This document shows, piece after piece, positions 47,320-55,708 of a stretch of 64,000 bases of DNA; the first letter of the stretch is position 1; every line of letters starts with the position of its first letter. Where the stretch lies: positions 1 through 64,000 of the forward strand of contig CAZFLE010000005.1 in the NCBI GenBank assembly GCA_964519895.1. Direction: 5' to 3'. Below the pieces are notes generated by a model, which saw nothing but the letters and a program-made list of their open reading frames with translations, ran no database searches and was not told where the DNA came from. This stretch comes from CAYFPX01 sp964519895 (lineage in GTDB: Bacteria; Myxococcota_A; UBA796; CAJQPC01). The position numbers and the translations under genes are program-made.

Positions 47320-48408
47320 TCACTCGCAGGGCCCGGGCGCATCAGCGCCGGCCGAGAGCGCGTAGAGCAGCTCGGAGTGCTCGCTGTAGAAGCGCACGTC
47401 CTCCAACCGACGGCTGGCCGTGCAGACCGAGACCCAGGCAAAGCCCCCGACCTGGTCGGTCTGGTAGGTGACCGGCAGCTCGCCCTCCAGAGCCCGCAGC
47501 CCGGCCGTCGCGCCGCTGATGAGCTGGGGCGACGCGCACAGCTCCGACGTCATGAACAGGGCCAGATTGTGATCGTGGCCGCTGATCACCAGGTCCGCGT
47601 GGCCACAGACGAAGTCGTCATAGAAGACCTTGAGGCAAGCCCCGGCATCCCGCCCAGCCGCTGTGCTCGGGCGGTGGGTGTCCTTGCAGCTCAGGTCGTC
47701 GCCCGCAGGCCGGTTGGCGTAGTCCCCGACCACGCCGTGCTGGCCGTTGGACAGGTAGGCGTGGTGTCCGAGGGCGACTCGGAAGCGGTCGGTCTGGTCC
47801 CGAAAGGCGGGCCCCAGGGTCGTCCATGCGCTCGACTCCCCGCCGCCGCCCTGGTCGTCGATGCCCCACATGATCCGGTGGGTGTCCAGCGCCAACAGGG
47901 ACAGCCCCGGCGCGGGCTCGCCGAGCCACTGCCAGGCCGGCATCTCGAAGTGGGTGTCCCGGGTCGCGCTGTAGCTCAACTGGTACCCCGCCCGCACGTC
48001 ATCGAAAGCCTCGCCGCCCTCGCACTCCCCGTCCAGGGACTCCCGGTAGTCGTGGTTGCCCAGCACAGCGTGCCAGGGCATGCCCAGGCTGCCGAAGGGC
48101 ACCTCGAAGTCCTCGTCAAAGGAGGGATCGTCGACGCTGTCGACGCCACAGGTGTAGAAGAGATCCCCGGCCATCAGCCCGAAGTCACAGCCCTTCTGGG
48201 CGCACACCCGGGCCAAGGCGTCGACCACACCGTCCCGAATGTCGGTCCTGACACCGCTGTCCCCGACCACGACGAACCTGGCCCGGACCGGGGGCTCGTC
48301 GCCCGGGTCGGTGGTCTCGATTGTGCCCGTCTGTCCCGTCGGAGGGGCCCGCGAGGAGTCCCCCGTGGCCGGACCGCCCGAGTCGCACGCCAGCAGCAGG
48401 AGCCACAT
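47320..48408 (-). CDS. Calcineurin-like (purple acid phosphatase-type) lipoprotein
   Basis: The product has 362 residues. The very short signal MWLLLLAC places the lipidated Cys at residue 8, and a Gly/Thr/Pro-rich linker follows. The metallophosphoesterase motifs are complete and in order: FVVVGDSGV, LMAGDLFYTCGVD, AVLGNHDY, VALGHHAYLS and VISGHDHN (His278). This layout fits purple-acid-phosphatase-like enzymes that bind two metals. Several extra Cys suggest disulfides outside the cytoplasm. It is the last gene of the minus-strand MBOAT-SGNH-sulfatase group, 29 bases after the sulfatase. The frame is open further upstream, but that part is antisense-type shadow inside the sulfatase gene. Confidence 0.85.
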   Translation of the reverse strand: MWLLLLACDSGGPATGDSSRAPPTGQTGTIETTDPGDEPPVRARFVVVGDSGVRTDIRDGVVDALARVCAQKGCDFGLMAGDLFYTCGVDSVDDPSFDEDFEVPFGSLGMPWHAVLGNHDYRESLDGECEGGEAFDDVRAGYQLSYSATRDTHFEMPAWQWLGEPAPGLSLLALDTHRIMWGIDDQGGGGESSAWTTLGPAFRDQTDRFRVALGHHAYLSNGQHGVVGDYANRPAGDDLSCKDTHRPSTAAGRDAGACLKVFYDDFVCGHADLVISGHDHNLALFMTSELCASPQLISGATAGLRALEGELPVTYQTDQVGGFAWVSVCTASRRLEDVRFYSEHSELLYALSAGADAPGPCE

Positions 48409-48437
48409 GCCGCCAGTGTAGTCAACCGCAGGCCCGA

Positions 48438-49925
48438 TCACCCCGCGGGGGACGGGACCGGCTCCTCGGGGCCCGGACCCAGCGCAGTCAGCTTCTGGTC
48501 CAGCTGCTGCCGCAGTTCGGCGATGCGGTCCTCGTGCCCCCCGGAGACGGCCAGGTTGTGCAGCTCGTAGGGGTCGTCGTCCAGGTCGTAGAGCTCCAGT
48601 CCGTCGTCGTAGGCCGGGGAGACCACGAGCTTGTAGCGGTCCGTGCGCAGGCCGTGCATGGTCGGCCGAGCCGGCCACTTGACGTCGGCAAAGTGCTGGA
48701 GCAACAGGTGTTTCCGCCAGTCCCGGACCCGTCCCCGCCCCTTGCGGGCCAGGAGCGGCACCAGGCTGCGGCCGTGCACCGGCGGGGGCTCGGCGATCCC
48801 GCCCAGCTCGAACAGCGTCGGCGCCAGGTCGACCCCGCTGACCAGGCGAGCATCCCGACGCCCGACGGGCACACCGGGGCCCCGCAAGATCAGCGGGACA
48901 CGCACGCTCTCTTCGTAGAGGAGCTGCTTGCCGCCCGGCAAGAAGGCGTGCTCGCCGAGCAGCACGCCGTTGTCGCTGGTGAAGATCACCACCGTGTCCT
49001 GGGCCAGGCCGAGCTGGTCCAGGGTGTCGCACACCCGCCCGACGCTCTCGTCCACGCTCAGCAGACACCGGGCGGTGTCCATGTGGATCGGGTGGCGAGG
49101 CTGCCACGGCCGGGGAGGGATGCTGGCGGGGATCGGCACCCCCGCGTCGCGCCGCTTGGCCCAGGCATGCCGTGTGCGCCCCCAGGCCACCCCCGCCCGC
49201 TGGTACTCGGGCTTGTCGGCCAGGTCGTCGGTCCAGCTGACCGGCTCGGGGAACTGCTCGGTGGGAAAGGCGGCGGCGTGTCGGGCCGCGGGGACCGGGC
49301 GCCCGTGCACGCCCTTGTGGGACAGCAGCAGGGCAAAGGGTTTGTCGGAGGTCCGGCCTTGCAGCCAGGCCACCGTGCGGTCCGTGAGCAGGTCGGTGAT
49401 GTAGCCGGGCTCGGTGAAGAACTTCTCGCCGTCGTAGAGCTCGGGGTCGTTGTAGAGCCCCTGGCCCCGGAAGCTCAGCCAGTGGTCCCAGCCGGGCTTG
49501 GGCCGGTTGTAAGGACGCATGTGCCACTTGCCGAAGCAGGCCGTCTCGTAGCCTCCGCCCTGGAGGACCTGGGCCCAGGAGGGTACGTCGGTCGCGATGT
49601 GCTGGGACGAATTCTTGAAGACCCGGGTGCGCTGGGGCTGACAGCCGGTCAGCATCGTGGCCCGCGAAGGCGAGCACAGGGACACGGCGACAAAGGCGTT
49701 GTCGAAGATGGTCCCGCCCGCGGCCAGGCGATCGATGTGGGGCGTGGGAATCCAGGGGTGGCCCATGCAGCCGAGCCAATTCCAGCGCAGGTCGTCGACG
49801 AGCACGAACACGACGTTGGGTGGCCGGGCGGACGCCAACGCGGGCCCGCCAACCAGCCCCACGGCAGCGCCGCCACACAAGCCGGCCAGGGTCTCGCGGC
49901 GGGTGGGTCGTGAGGGAGTGGACAT
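48438..49925 (-). CDS. Canonical formylglycine-dependent sulfatase with Tat-like signal
   Basis: The product has 495 residues, with GGAG five bases before the ATG. The N-terminus STPSRPTRRETLAGLCGG has a twin-arginine-type start (TRRETLAG) and a hydrophobic core. Metal residues appear in NVVFVLVDDLRWNWLG. SLCSPSRATMLTG carries Cys84 in the exact C-x-P-S-R consensus for conversion to formylglycine, unlike the three other sulfatase-like genes here. YETACFGKWHM, VIFTSDNGVLLGEH and LELYDLDDDPYELHNLA are typical of the choline-sulfatase/iduronate-sulfatase group. The substrate is probably a sulfated polysaccharide or small ester. An anaerobic or FGE maturation enzyme must be encoded elsewhere. Confidence 0.9.
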   Translation of the reverse strand: MSTPSRPTRRETLAGLCGGAAVGLVGGPALASARPPNVVFVLVDDLRWNWLGCMGHPWIPTPHIDRLAAGGTIFDNAFVAVSLCSPSRATMLTGCQPQRTRVFKNSSQHIATDVPSWAQVLQGGGYETACFGKWHMRPYNRPKPGWDHWLSFRGQGLYNDPELYDGEKFFTEPGYITDLLTDRTVAWLQGRTSDKPFALLLSHKGVHGRPVPAARHAAAFPTEQFPEPVSWTDDLADKPEYQRAGVAWGRTRHAWAKRRDAGVPIPASIPPRPWQPRHPIHMDTARCLLSVDESVGRVCDTLDQLGLAQDTVVIFTSDNGVLLGEHAFLPGGKQLLYEESVRVPLILRGPGVPVGRRDARLVSGVDLAPTLFELGGIAEPPPVHGRSLVPLLARKGRGRVRDWRKHLLLQHFADVKWPARPTMHGLRTDRYKLVVSPAYDDGLELYDLDDDPYELHNLAVSGGHEDRIAELRQQLDQKLTALGPGPEEPVPSPAG

Positions 49926-49985
49926 GTCGCTCCGTGGCGTGGCTGTCGCCCTAACGCTTCACACCGCCCCCAGGGTCCCCCCGGA

Positions 49986-52451
49986 TCACCCTTCCGTGAA
50001 GTCGCCCAGCCGGACCGTCTGCCAGGCGTCGGCCGCCGGCGGCGGCGCTTCGAGGTCGAGCTGGCGAAGCACCCGGGTGGGGGCGCCGACCGGGTTCTCG
50101 ACCGTCACCGTCAGCGTGCGCCACCGCACGTCGGGCGACACCACCAGGGGCAGGCTCTGGCGAGCCGGATCGGGCGCCACCTCGATCGAAGAGACCTGGC
50201 CGGCCAGGGGCTCCAGGGTGAGCTGCACCGAGGGCCCGGCATCGCCCGGAGGCCCGCGGAGCTTCACGCCGAGCTGACTGAGGGACTGCATCAGCGACCC
50301 GTTGCCGCGCACCCTCACAGCCATGGTGAAGCGATCACCGGGGTAGAGCCACACGTCTCGACGGCACTCCTTGATGACCCTCGCAGGGTCCAGGCCCAGG
50401 GTCCAGGTGCGCTGGGCGACCGGGGGGCCTTGGGCCAGGGGCGAGAAGCGCACGCTGTCCGCCAGGTGCACGAAGCGTCCGGGGCCCGCTGCGACCGGGC
50501 GAGGGCCCACACGGCGCTCCAGGGCCGTCGAGCCCTCGGTGAGGGTGAGCGGGGAGCACCTCCGGTAGGTCAGGTGGTCGGTCAGCGCGAGCGGCGGCAC
50601 CGCCGGGTCGTCTGGCAGGGCCAGGGCGTAGACCCCCTGCCCCGCCGGAGACGGGTCTCCGGAAGCCGGCAGCGCCGGCGGCGGCTGGGCGAAGCGCACG
50701 GCGCTGGCGTCCAGCAAGGGGACCGTGCCGCCGAGCACGTCGAAGGCTGGCGGCAGGAGGTCCTGGGTGATGCCCTGGCCCGCGACCCGCAGGCTGGCGA
50801 CCGCCGCGTGCGCCCCGTCGGCGGGCGAGGACAGGACCAGGGCGCTGCCCCCGGTCGTGGCCGGGCCCTCGAACCTCACCGCATGGCGACCTGCGGTCTC
50901 CAGCGCCACCTCGTGCTTGCCGAGGGCCAGGGAGACCTGCCCTGCCCCGAAGACCTCCACCACCAGCTCCAGGGACACCGTGCCGTCGCCGGCCAGCGCA
51001 CCGGCCGGGACGTCGAGCACCGTGCGGGTGCCGGCCAGGTGCCACACCAGCGCCCGATCCCCGGCGTCGACGACGGGGTCGTCCGGCACGGACACGCCGA
51101 TGGTCAGCCCTTCGGTGGACGCCGTCGTCAAGATCAGCACCCGTTCTCCGACCATCGCCGCCGGCTCACAGGCGTTGTCCTTGCGACGAAGGCGCCGGGC
51201 TGGCAGGGCGCTGCCCCCGATCCGAGTGACCTGCACGGGAGATGCCTCGACCGGCCAGCCGCGCGCGAGCATGGCGCCTTGCCCGATGGTCGCGAACGGT
51301 GGCTTGCGCAGGACCCGGGTGCAGTCCGAGCTCGCGGGAACCTGGAGCGTTGCGCCGACCGCGGCGCCCTCTCGGCGAACCCGCAGGCTGGCGGCCGGCC
51401 GCGCGAGTGGTCCCCCGGAGAGCGCACCCACGTCGGAGAGGCCCTGAGCGATCAGGGGGGCGATCTTGCGGCGACCGCTGTGGCCCAGGTGCACCCGATC
51501 GTTGAAGTCGCCGGCGGAGAGATCCGCCGCGCTCAGGTCCACATAGGCGGCGCCGCGGGACCGCAGGTGGTCCTTGAGGGCGTCCTCTTCGTCTCGGAGA
51601 CCGGGACCGCGCTGGGCTCCTCCGGGAGACTCCGGCAGCCGCAGGAAGATCACCTGGGCGCCGGCATCGCGCACCACGTCCACCAGCTCCGGGACCAGGG
51701 TGTGCTCGACCGGCAACGGTCCCTGGGTGTACCGGCGCTGGGTCACGGTGCGCCGCTCGGGTGCGACGATCGGGGTGCCGGCGCGGTGCCGATCCATGTC
51801 GATGGCGTCTTCGTCGGCGAAGACCTCTGCGTTGGCCAGCGCCAGGGCCTCGGCGCCTCGATCGTGGGGCCCACCGTCTCCAGGCGTCGCGAGTCCCACG
51901 GCGCCGTGGATGAACCAGTCGAGCAGCCCCTGGCGCAGGGCTGTGCGACGCGTCCTGGCCCGCGCGCTCGGACCATCGACCGCCGCGGCGCCCTGGAGCT
52001 TGGCGGTCAGGGCGGCCTCGTCCCCCACCAACAGAGCATCGAGCGCTTCCGCGTCGCCTTCGCCGTCCACCCCGGATCCGACCAGCACGTCCAGGGTGCC
52101 CGCGACCACCACCACCTCGGGCTCGACCCGGGGCAGCACGTGGTTGCGCAACAGGGCGTACCAGGCCGGCGTGCCCGACGAAGGCACCCAGGTCAGGGCC
52201 AGTTGGTCGGGCTCCAGGCCCAGCGCGGCACCGACCCGCGTGAGCTCAAAGGCGCGATCTGCCGACGAGTTCCCCACCACCAGGATGCGCGGCGAGCGCC
52301 CGTCCAGGGCTCGGAGGACCCGGTCGGGGGTCACCGGGTCGCTGGCTGGCAGCGGACGCGTGAAGCCCCAGACCGCACCGGCCGCGAGCACGACCAGCAC
52401 CGCGGCGGCCAGGGCCGCCCAGCCCCTAGAACTGGAAGTAGATGAAGTCAT
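49986..52451 (-). CDS. SGNH-type acetyltransferase partner of the MBOAT protein, with C-terminal beta domains
   Basis: The product has 821 residues. The ATG at 52449-52451 overlaps the MBOAT gene by 26 bases. An N-terminal membrane anchor (GWAALAAAVLVVLAAGAVWG) is followed by SGNH landmarks: block I ILVVGNSSADRAF and block V DFNDRVHLGHSGRRKIAPLI with the Asp-x-x-His pair. In AlgI/AlgJ- or DltB/DltD-like systems such a protein receives the acyl group from the MBOAT partner and places it on an extracellular polymer. Residues about 380-821 are an unusual beta-rich extension without known motifs, perhaps polymer binding. Its stop lies 60 bases before the sulfatase gene. Confidence 0.7.
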   Translation of the reverse strand: MTSSTSSSRGWAALAAAVLVVLAAGAVWGFTRPLPASDPVTPDRVLRALDGRSPRILVVGNSSADRAFELTRVGAALGLEPDQLALTWVPSSGTPAWYALLRNHVLPRVEPEVVVVAGTLDVLVGSGVDGEGDAEALDALLVGDEAALTAKLQGAAAVDGPSARARTRRTALRQGLLDWFIHGAVGLATPGDGGPHDRGAEALALANAEVFADEDAIDMDRHRAGTPIVAPERRTVTQRRYTQGPLPVEHTLVPELVDVVRDAGAQVIFLRLPESPGGAQRGPGLRDEEDALKDHLRSRGAAYVDLSAADLSAGDFNDRVHLGHSGRRKIAPLIAQGLSDVGALSGGPLARPAASLRVRREGAAVGATLQVPASSDCTRVLRKPPFATIGQGAMLARGWPVEASPVQVTRIGGSALPARRLRRKDNACEPAAMVGERVLILTTASTEGLTIGVSVPDDPVVDAGDRALVWHLAGTRTVLDVPAGALAGDGTVSLELVVEVFGAGQVSLALGKHEVALETAGRHAVRFEGPATTGGSALVLSSPADGAHAAVASLRVAGQGITQDLLPPAFDVLGGTVPLLDASAVRFAQPPPALPASGDPSPAGQGVYALALPDDPAVPPLALTDHLTYRRCSPLTLTEGSTALERRVGPRPVAAGPGRFVHLADSVRFSPLAQGPPVAQRTWTLGLDPARVIKECRRDVWLYPGDRFTMAVRVRGNGSLMQSLSQLGVKLRGPPGDAGPSVQLTLEPLAGQVSSIEVAPDPARQSLPLVVSPDVRWRTLTVTVENPVGAPTRVLRQLDLEAPPPAADAWQTVRLGDFTEG

Positions 52452-53835
52452 TGGCCAGATCACGGAAGAACACCACCACACCCACCGCCAGCGCGACCCA
52501 GGCACCGGTCTGGAGCGGCAGGGCGGCGGGACGGTCCTCGAGGCGGGGCAGGATCAGCTCCTGGATGGCCATCGCGATGACCAGCACCAGGCTGCAGAAC
52601 GCGCACACCCCCAGCAGCGCCCAGGTGGCGGTCCACTGCTCGGGGGCCGCCTGGAAGGGACTCAGGGTGAAGAAGTGGAGCAGTCGCGAGATGTCCGTCT
52701 CGCGGAAGATCAGCCAGCCGACGTTGGTGAAGCCGAACATGAGCACGATGGCGGCCAGGCCGCTGCCGGGCAGGTCCTTGACCGCCTGGGGGATGCGGGG
52801 CACGACCAGCCGGTAGCCGGTGAGCAGCGCGGCATGGAACGCCCCCCAGAGCACGAAGGTCCAAGCCGCGCCGTGCCACAGGCCACTCAGGAGCATGGCG
52901 ATGAAGGCCGAGCGGGTCGCGACCCAGAACCCACCCCGAGAACCGCCCACCGCGAAGTAGACGTAGTCCCGGATCCACGACGAGAAGGAGATGTGCCAGC
53001 GCCGCCAGAAGTCCGAAGGGTTCTTGGCGATGTAGGGGTGGTCGAAGTTGACCATCAGCTCGAAGCCGAGAATCCGGGCCAGGCCCCGGGCGATGTCCGA
53101 GTAGGCCGAGAAGTCAGCCAGGATCTGGATGGCGAACCCGAGGGTGGCTGCCCAGATCAGCGGGCCCGAGGGGTCCTCCAGGATGAAGACCTTGTCCACA
53201 TAGGGGGCGATGGTGTCGGCCACGACCACCTTCTTGAATGCCCCCCACAGGGCCAGGCTGAGGCCGCTGCGAACCGCCACCCAGGAGAAGACCCGGTCGA
53301 GCTCCATCTGGGGCAGGAGGTTCCGCGCCCGCTCCACAGGCCCGGCCACGAGCTGCGGGAAGAAGCTGACGAACACCACGTAGTCCAGGAAGTTCGTCCT
53401 GGGCTCCAGCTGCCCCCGGTAGATGTCCAGGGTGTAGCTCATGGTCTGGAAGGTGAAGAAGCTGATGCCCACGGGCAGGAAGATGCCCAGGGTGTGGAGG
53501 CTGGTCTCCACCCCCAGCAAGCCAAAGACCCCGATCACGTTCTCGATGAAGAAGTCGCAGTACTTGAACGTGCCCAGCATGCCCAGGTTGCCGCACAGGC
53601 TCAGGACCAGGAACAGGCGCTTGCGGGACGGCAGCCGGACCATGCCCAGCCCGCAGAAGTAGTCCAGGGTGGCGGAGCCGTAGAGCAGCAGCAGGAACCA
53701 GGGGTGGACCCAGCCGTAGAAGATGGCGCTGGAGACCGCGAGCAACCCGTTCTGGAGGCGTCGGCTCGGCATCGACCAGTACAGGCCGAACACCAGCACG
53801 ATGAACACCAGGAATTCAACCTGCACAAAGGTCAT
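52426..53835 (-). CDS. MBOAT-family O-acyltransferase (AlgI-like)
   Basis: The product has 469 residues and about a dozen membrane segments, the normal length for AlgI-type proteins. The family hallmarks are present: DFFIENVIGVFGLLG with PVGISFFTFQTMSYTLDIY, NPSDFWRRWHISFSSWIRDY, and GLWHGAAWTFVLWGAFH containing the invariant His321. Such proteins move an acetyl group from cytoplasmic acetyl-CoA across the membrane for O-acetylation of an exported polysaccharide. The gene heads a minus-strand group with the SGNH protein, sulfatase and phosphatase. It is divergent from the GMC oxidoreductase with a 57-base gap. Confidence 0.9.
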   Translation of the reverse strand: MTFVQVEFLVFIVLVFGLYWSMPSRRLQNGLLAVSSAIFYGWVHPWFLLLLYGSATLDYFCGLGMVRLPSRKRLFLVLSLCGNLGMLGTFKYCDFFIENVIGVFGLLGVETSLHTLGIFLPVGISFFTFQTMSYTLDIYRGQLEPRTNFLDYVVFVSFFPQLVAGPVERARNLLPQMELDRVFSWVAVRSGLSLALWGAFKKVVVADTIAPYVDKVFILEDPSGPLIWAATLGFAIQILADFSAYSDIARGLARILGFELMVNFDHPYIAKNPSDFWRRWHISFSSWIRDYVYFAVGGSRGGFWVATRSAFIAMLLSGLWHGAAWTFVLWGAFHAALLTGYRLVVPRIPQAVKDLPGSGLAAIVLMFGFTNVGWLIFRETDISRLLHFFTLSPFQAAPEQWTATWALLGVCAFCSLVLVIAMAIQELILPRLEDRPAALPLQTGAWVALAVGVVVFFRDLANDFIYFQF

Positions 53836-53892
53836 GGCACGGGGCTAACGCCCTGGTGAGACCTGGGGTGACCGGGCTAAAAGCGGCGCTCC

Positions 53893-55512
53893 ATGCCCGA
53901 CTCCACCCACGACTTCGTCATCGTCGGAGGCGGCTCGGCCGGCTGCTGCCTGGCGGCCCGGCTCAGCGAAGACCCGGGCTGTCGCGTCCTGGTGCTCGAG
54001 GCCGGTCGACCCGATGCCTGGTGGGACCTGTTCATCCACATGCCGGCGGCCTTGACGATCCCGCTGGGCAACCCGCGCTACGACTGGTGCCACGTGTCCG
54101 AGCCCGAGCCGTTCATGGGCGGCCGCCGGGTGCGGCACGCCCGGGGCAAGGTCCTGGGCGGCTCCAGCAGCATCAACGGGATGATCTTCATCCGCGGGAA
54201 CCCGGCGGACTTCGACCGCTGGGCTGCGGAACCCGGGATGGAGACGTGGGACCACGCCCACTGCCTGCCCTACTTCCAGCGCATGGAGAGCCGGCTGGGG
54301 GGCGGTCCCCTGCGCGGGTCCGACGGACCCCTGGGGCTCGAGGTCGGCCCCTGCACGAACCCGCTCTTCGCGGCCTTTCTCCAGGCGGTGCAACAGGCGG
54401 GCCACCCCCTGACCGACGACGTGAACGGTGCGCAGCAGGAGGGCTTTGGCGCCTTCGACCGCAACATCCGCCGGGGCCGCCGCCTGAGCGCCGCCCGGGC
54501 CTACCTGCACCCGGTGCTCGACCGCCCGAACCTGGACGTCCAGTGCCGCGCCCGTGCCACCGGCATCCGCTTCCAGGGCACCCGAGCCATCGGCGTCGAC
54601 TACCGGATCGGCCGCCGGGACCGCTTCGCGGCAGCCGGCACCGTGATCAGCTGCGGGGGCGCCTTTGCGTCGCCCCAGCTGCTGCAGCTCTCCGGCATTG
54701 GCGACGCCCAACGCCTCCGGGAGCTCGGGATCGAGCCGGTGCACGACCTGCCGGGCGTGGGCCAGAACCTCCAGGACCACCTCGAGGTCTACGTGCAGCA
54801 CGCCTGTGCACAGCCGGTGTCCGAGCAGCCGAACCTGGCCTGGTGGCGCAAGCCCTGGCTGGGCTACCGCTGGCTGGTCCACCGGGACGGCGCCGCCGCG
54901 ACGAACCACTTCGAGGCCGGGGGCTTCGCCCGCTCCAACGACACGGTCAGCCAGCCCAACCTGCAGTTCCACTTCCTGCCGCTGGCGGTGCGCTACGACG
55001 GCTCATCCCCGGTGGGGGGCCACGGCTACCAGGTGCACGTAGGGCCGATGCTCAGCGAGAGCCGTGGGTCCGTGCTGCTGAAGAGCGCTGATCCCTTCGA
55101 GGCACCCGCCATCCGCTTCAACTACCTGTCGAAGGAGCGGGACCGGCGGGAGTGGGTCGAAGCGATCCGCTGCACCCGGGACATCCTGGGTCAGCCGGCC
55201 TTCGCCGGGCTGGACGCAGGCGAGCTGTCCCCCGGTCCCGACCTGCAGACCGACGACGAGCTCCTGGACTGGGTCGCCCGGGACGCCGAGACGGCCCTGC
55301 ACCCCAGCTGCACCTGTGCCCTCGGCGTGGGACCCGATGCGGTGGTCGACCCGGCCACCATGCGGGTCCACGGGGTCGAGGGCCTGGCGGTGGTCGACGC
55401 GTCGGTCATGCCGTCGATCACCAACGGGAATCTCTACGGCCCCACCATGATGATCGCCGAGAAGGCCGCGGACCTGTTGCGGGGGGACACACCTCTGGCG
55501 CCAGAGCGCTGA
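53893..55512 (+). CDS. betA: GMC oxidoreductase, choline dehydrogenase-like
   Basis: The product has 539 residues. It has the FAD dinucleotide-binding start DFVIVGGGSAGCCLAARLSE, the GMC signature GKVLGGSSSINGMIFIRG and the second signature GAFASPQLLQLSGIG. The catalytic region HPSCTCALGVG has His470. Sequence through the substrate domain (FEAGGFARS, QFHFLPLAVRYDGS, GYQVHVGPMLSESRG, SPGPDLQTDDEL) follows bacterial choline dehydrogenase closely. BetA oxidises choline to betaine aldehyde for osmoprotection. No betB or betI lies nearby, so another alcohol substrate is possible. It ends at repeat element B. Confidence 0.85.
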   Translation: MPDSTHDFVIVGGGSAGCCLAARLSEDPGCRVLVLEAGRPDAWWDLFIHMPAALTIPLGNPRYDWCHVSEPEPFMGGRRVRHARGKVLGGSSSINGMIFIRGNPADFDRWAAEPGMETWDHAHCLPYFQRMESRLGGGPLRGSDGPLGLEVGPCTNPLFAAFLQAVQQAGHPLTDDVNGAQQEGFGAFDRNIRRGRRLSAARAYLHPVLDRPNLDVQCRARATGIRFQGTRAIGVDYRIGRRDRFAAAGTVISCGGAFASPQLLQLSGIGDAQRLRELGIEPVHDLPGVGQNLQDHLEVYVQHACAQPVSEQPNLAWWRKPWLGYRWLVHRDGAAATNHFEAGGFARSNDTVSQPNLQFHFLPLAVRYDGSSPVGGHGYQVHVGPMLSESRGSVLLKSADPFEAPAIRFNYLSKERDRREWVEAIRCTRDILGQPAFAGLDAGELSPGPDLQTDDELLDWVARDAETALHPSCTCALGVGPDAVVDPATMRVHGVEGLAVVDASVMPSITNGNLYGPTMMIAEKAADLLRGDTPLAPER

Positions 55513-55520
55513 CCCGACAC

Positions 55521-55702
55521 GCGGAGAGGGGTCGAACGCGACACCTCCCACATGGAGAGGGGCTGAACGCGACAAGATCGGCCCAGAAGGCCCTTGCACG
55601 GCCCTCCAAAGGCCCTCAGATCGGTCGAATCGGCCCTGGGGCAAGCAATCTGTCGCGTTCAGCCCCTCTGCGCGTGGCGACTGTCGCGTTCGACCCCTCT
55701 CC
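55521..55702. repeat. Double-unit inverted repeat element, copy B (between convergent genes)
   Basis: Left units start at 55523 and 55554, 31 bp apart; their inverted copies start at 55651 and 55682, also 31 bp apart. The outer pair is a perfect 21-base inverted match (55523-55543 against 55682-55702). The inner pair differs from the outer in the centre (GCTGAA versus GTCGAA) and is matched by its own partner over about 19 bases. The core AGAGGGGTCGA is shared with element A at 31.9 kb. Like A, it sits between two convergent genes. Confidence 0.8.
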
Positions 55703-55708
55703 ACCTGC

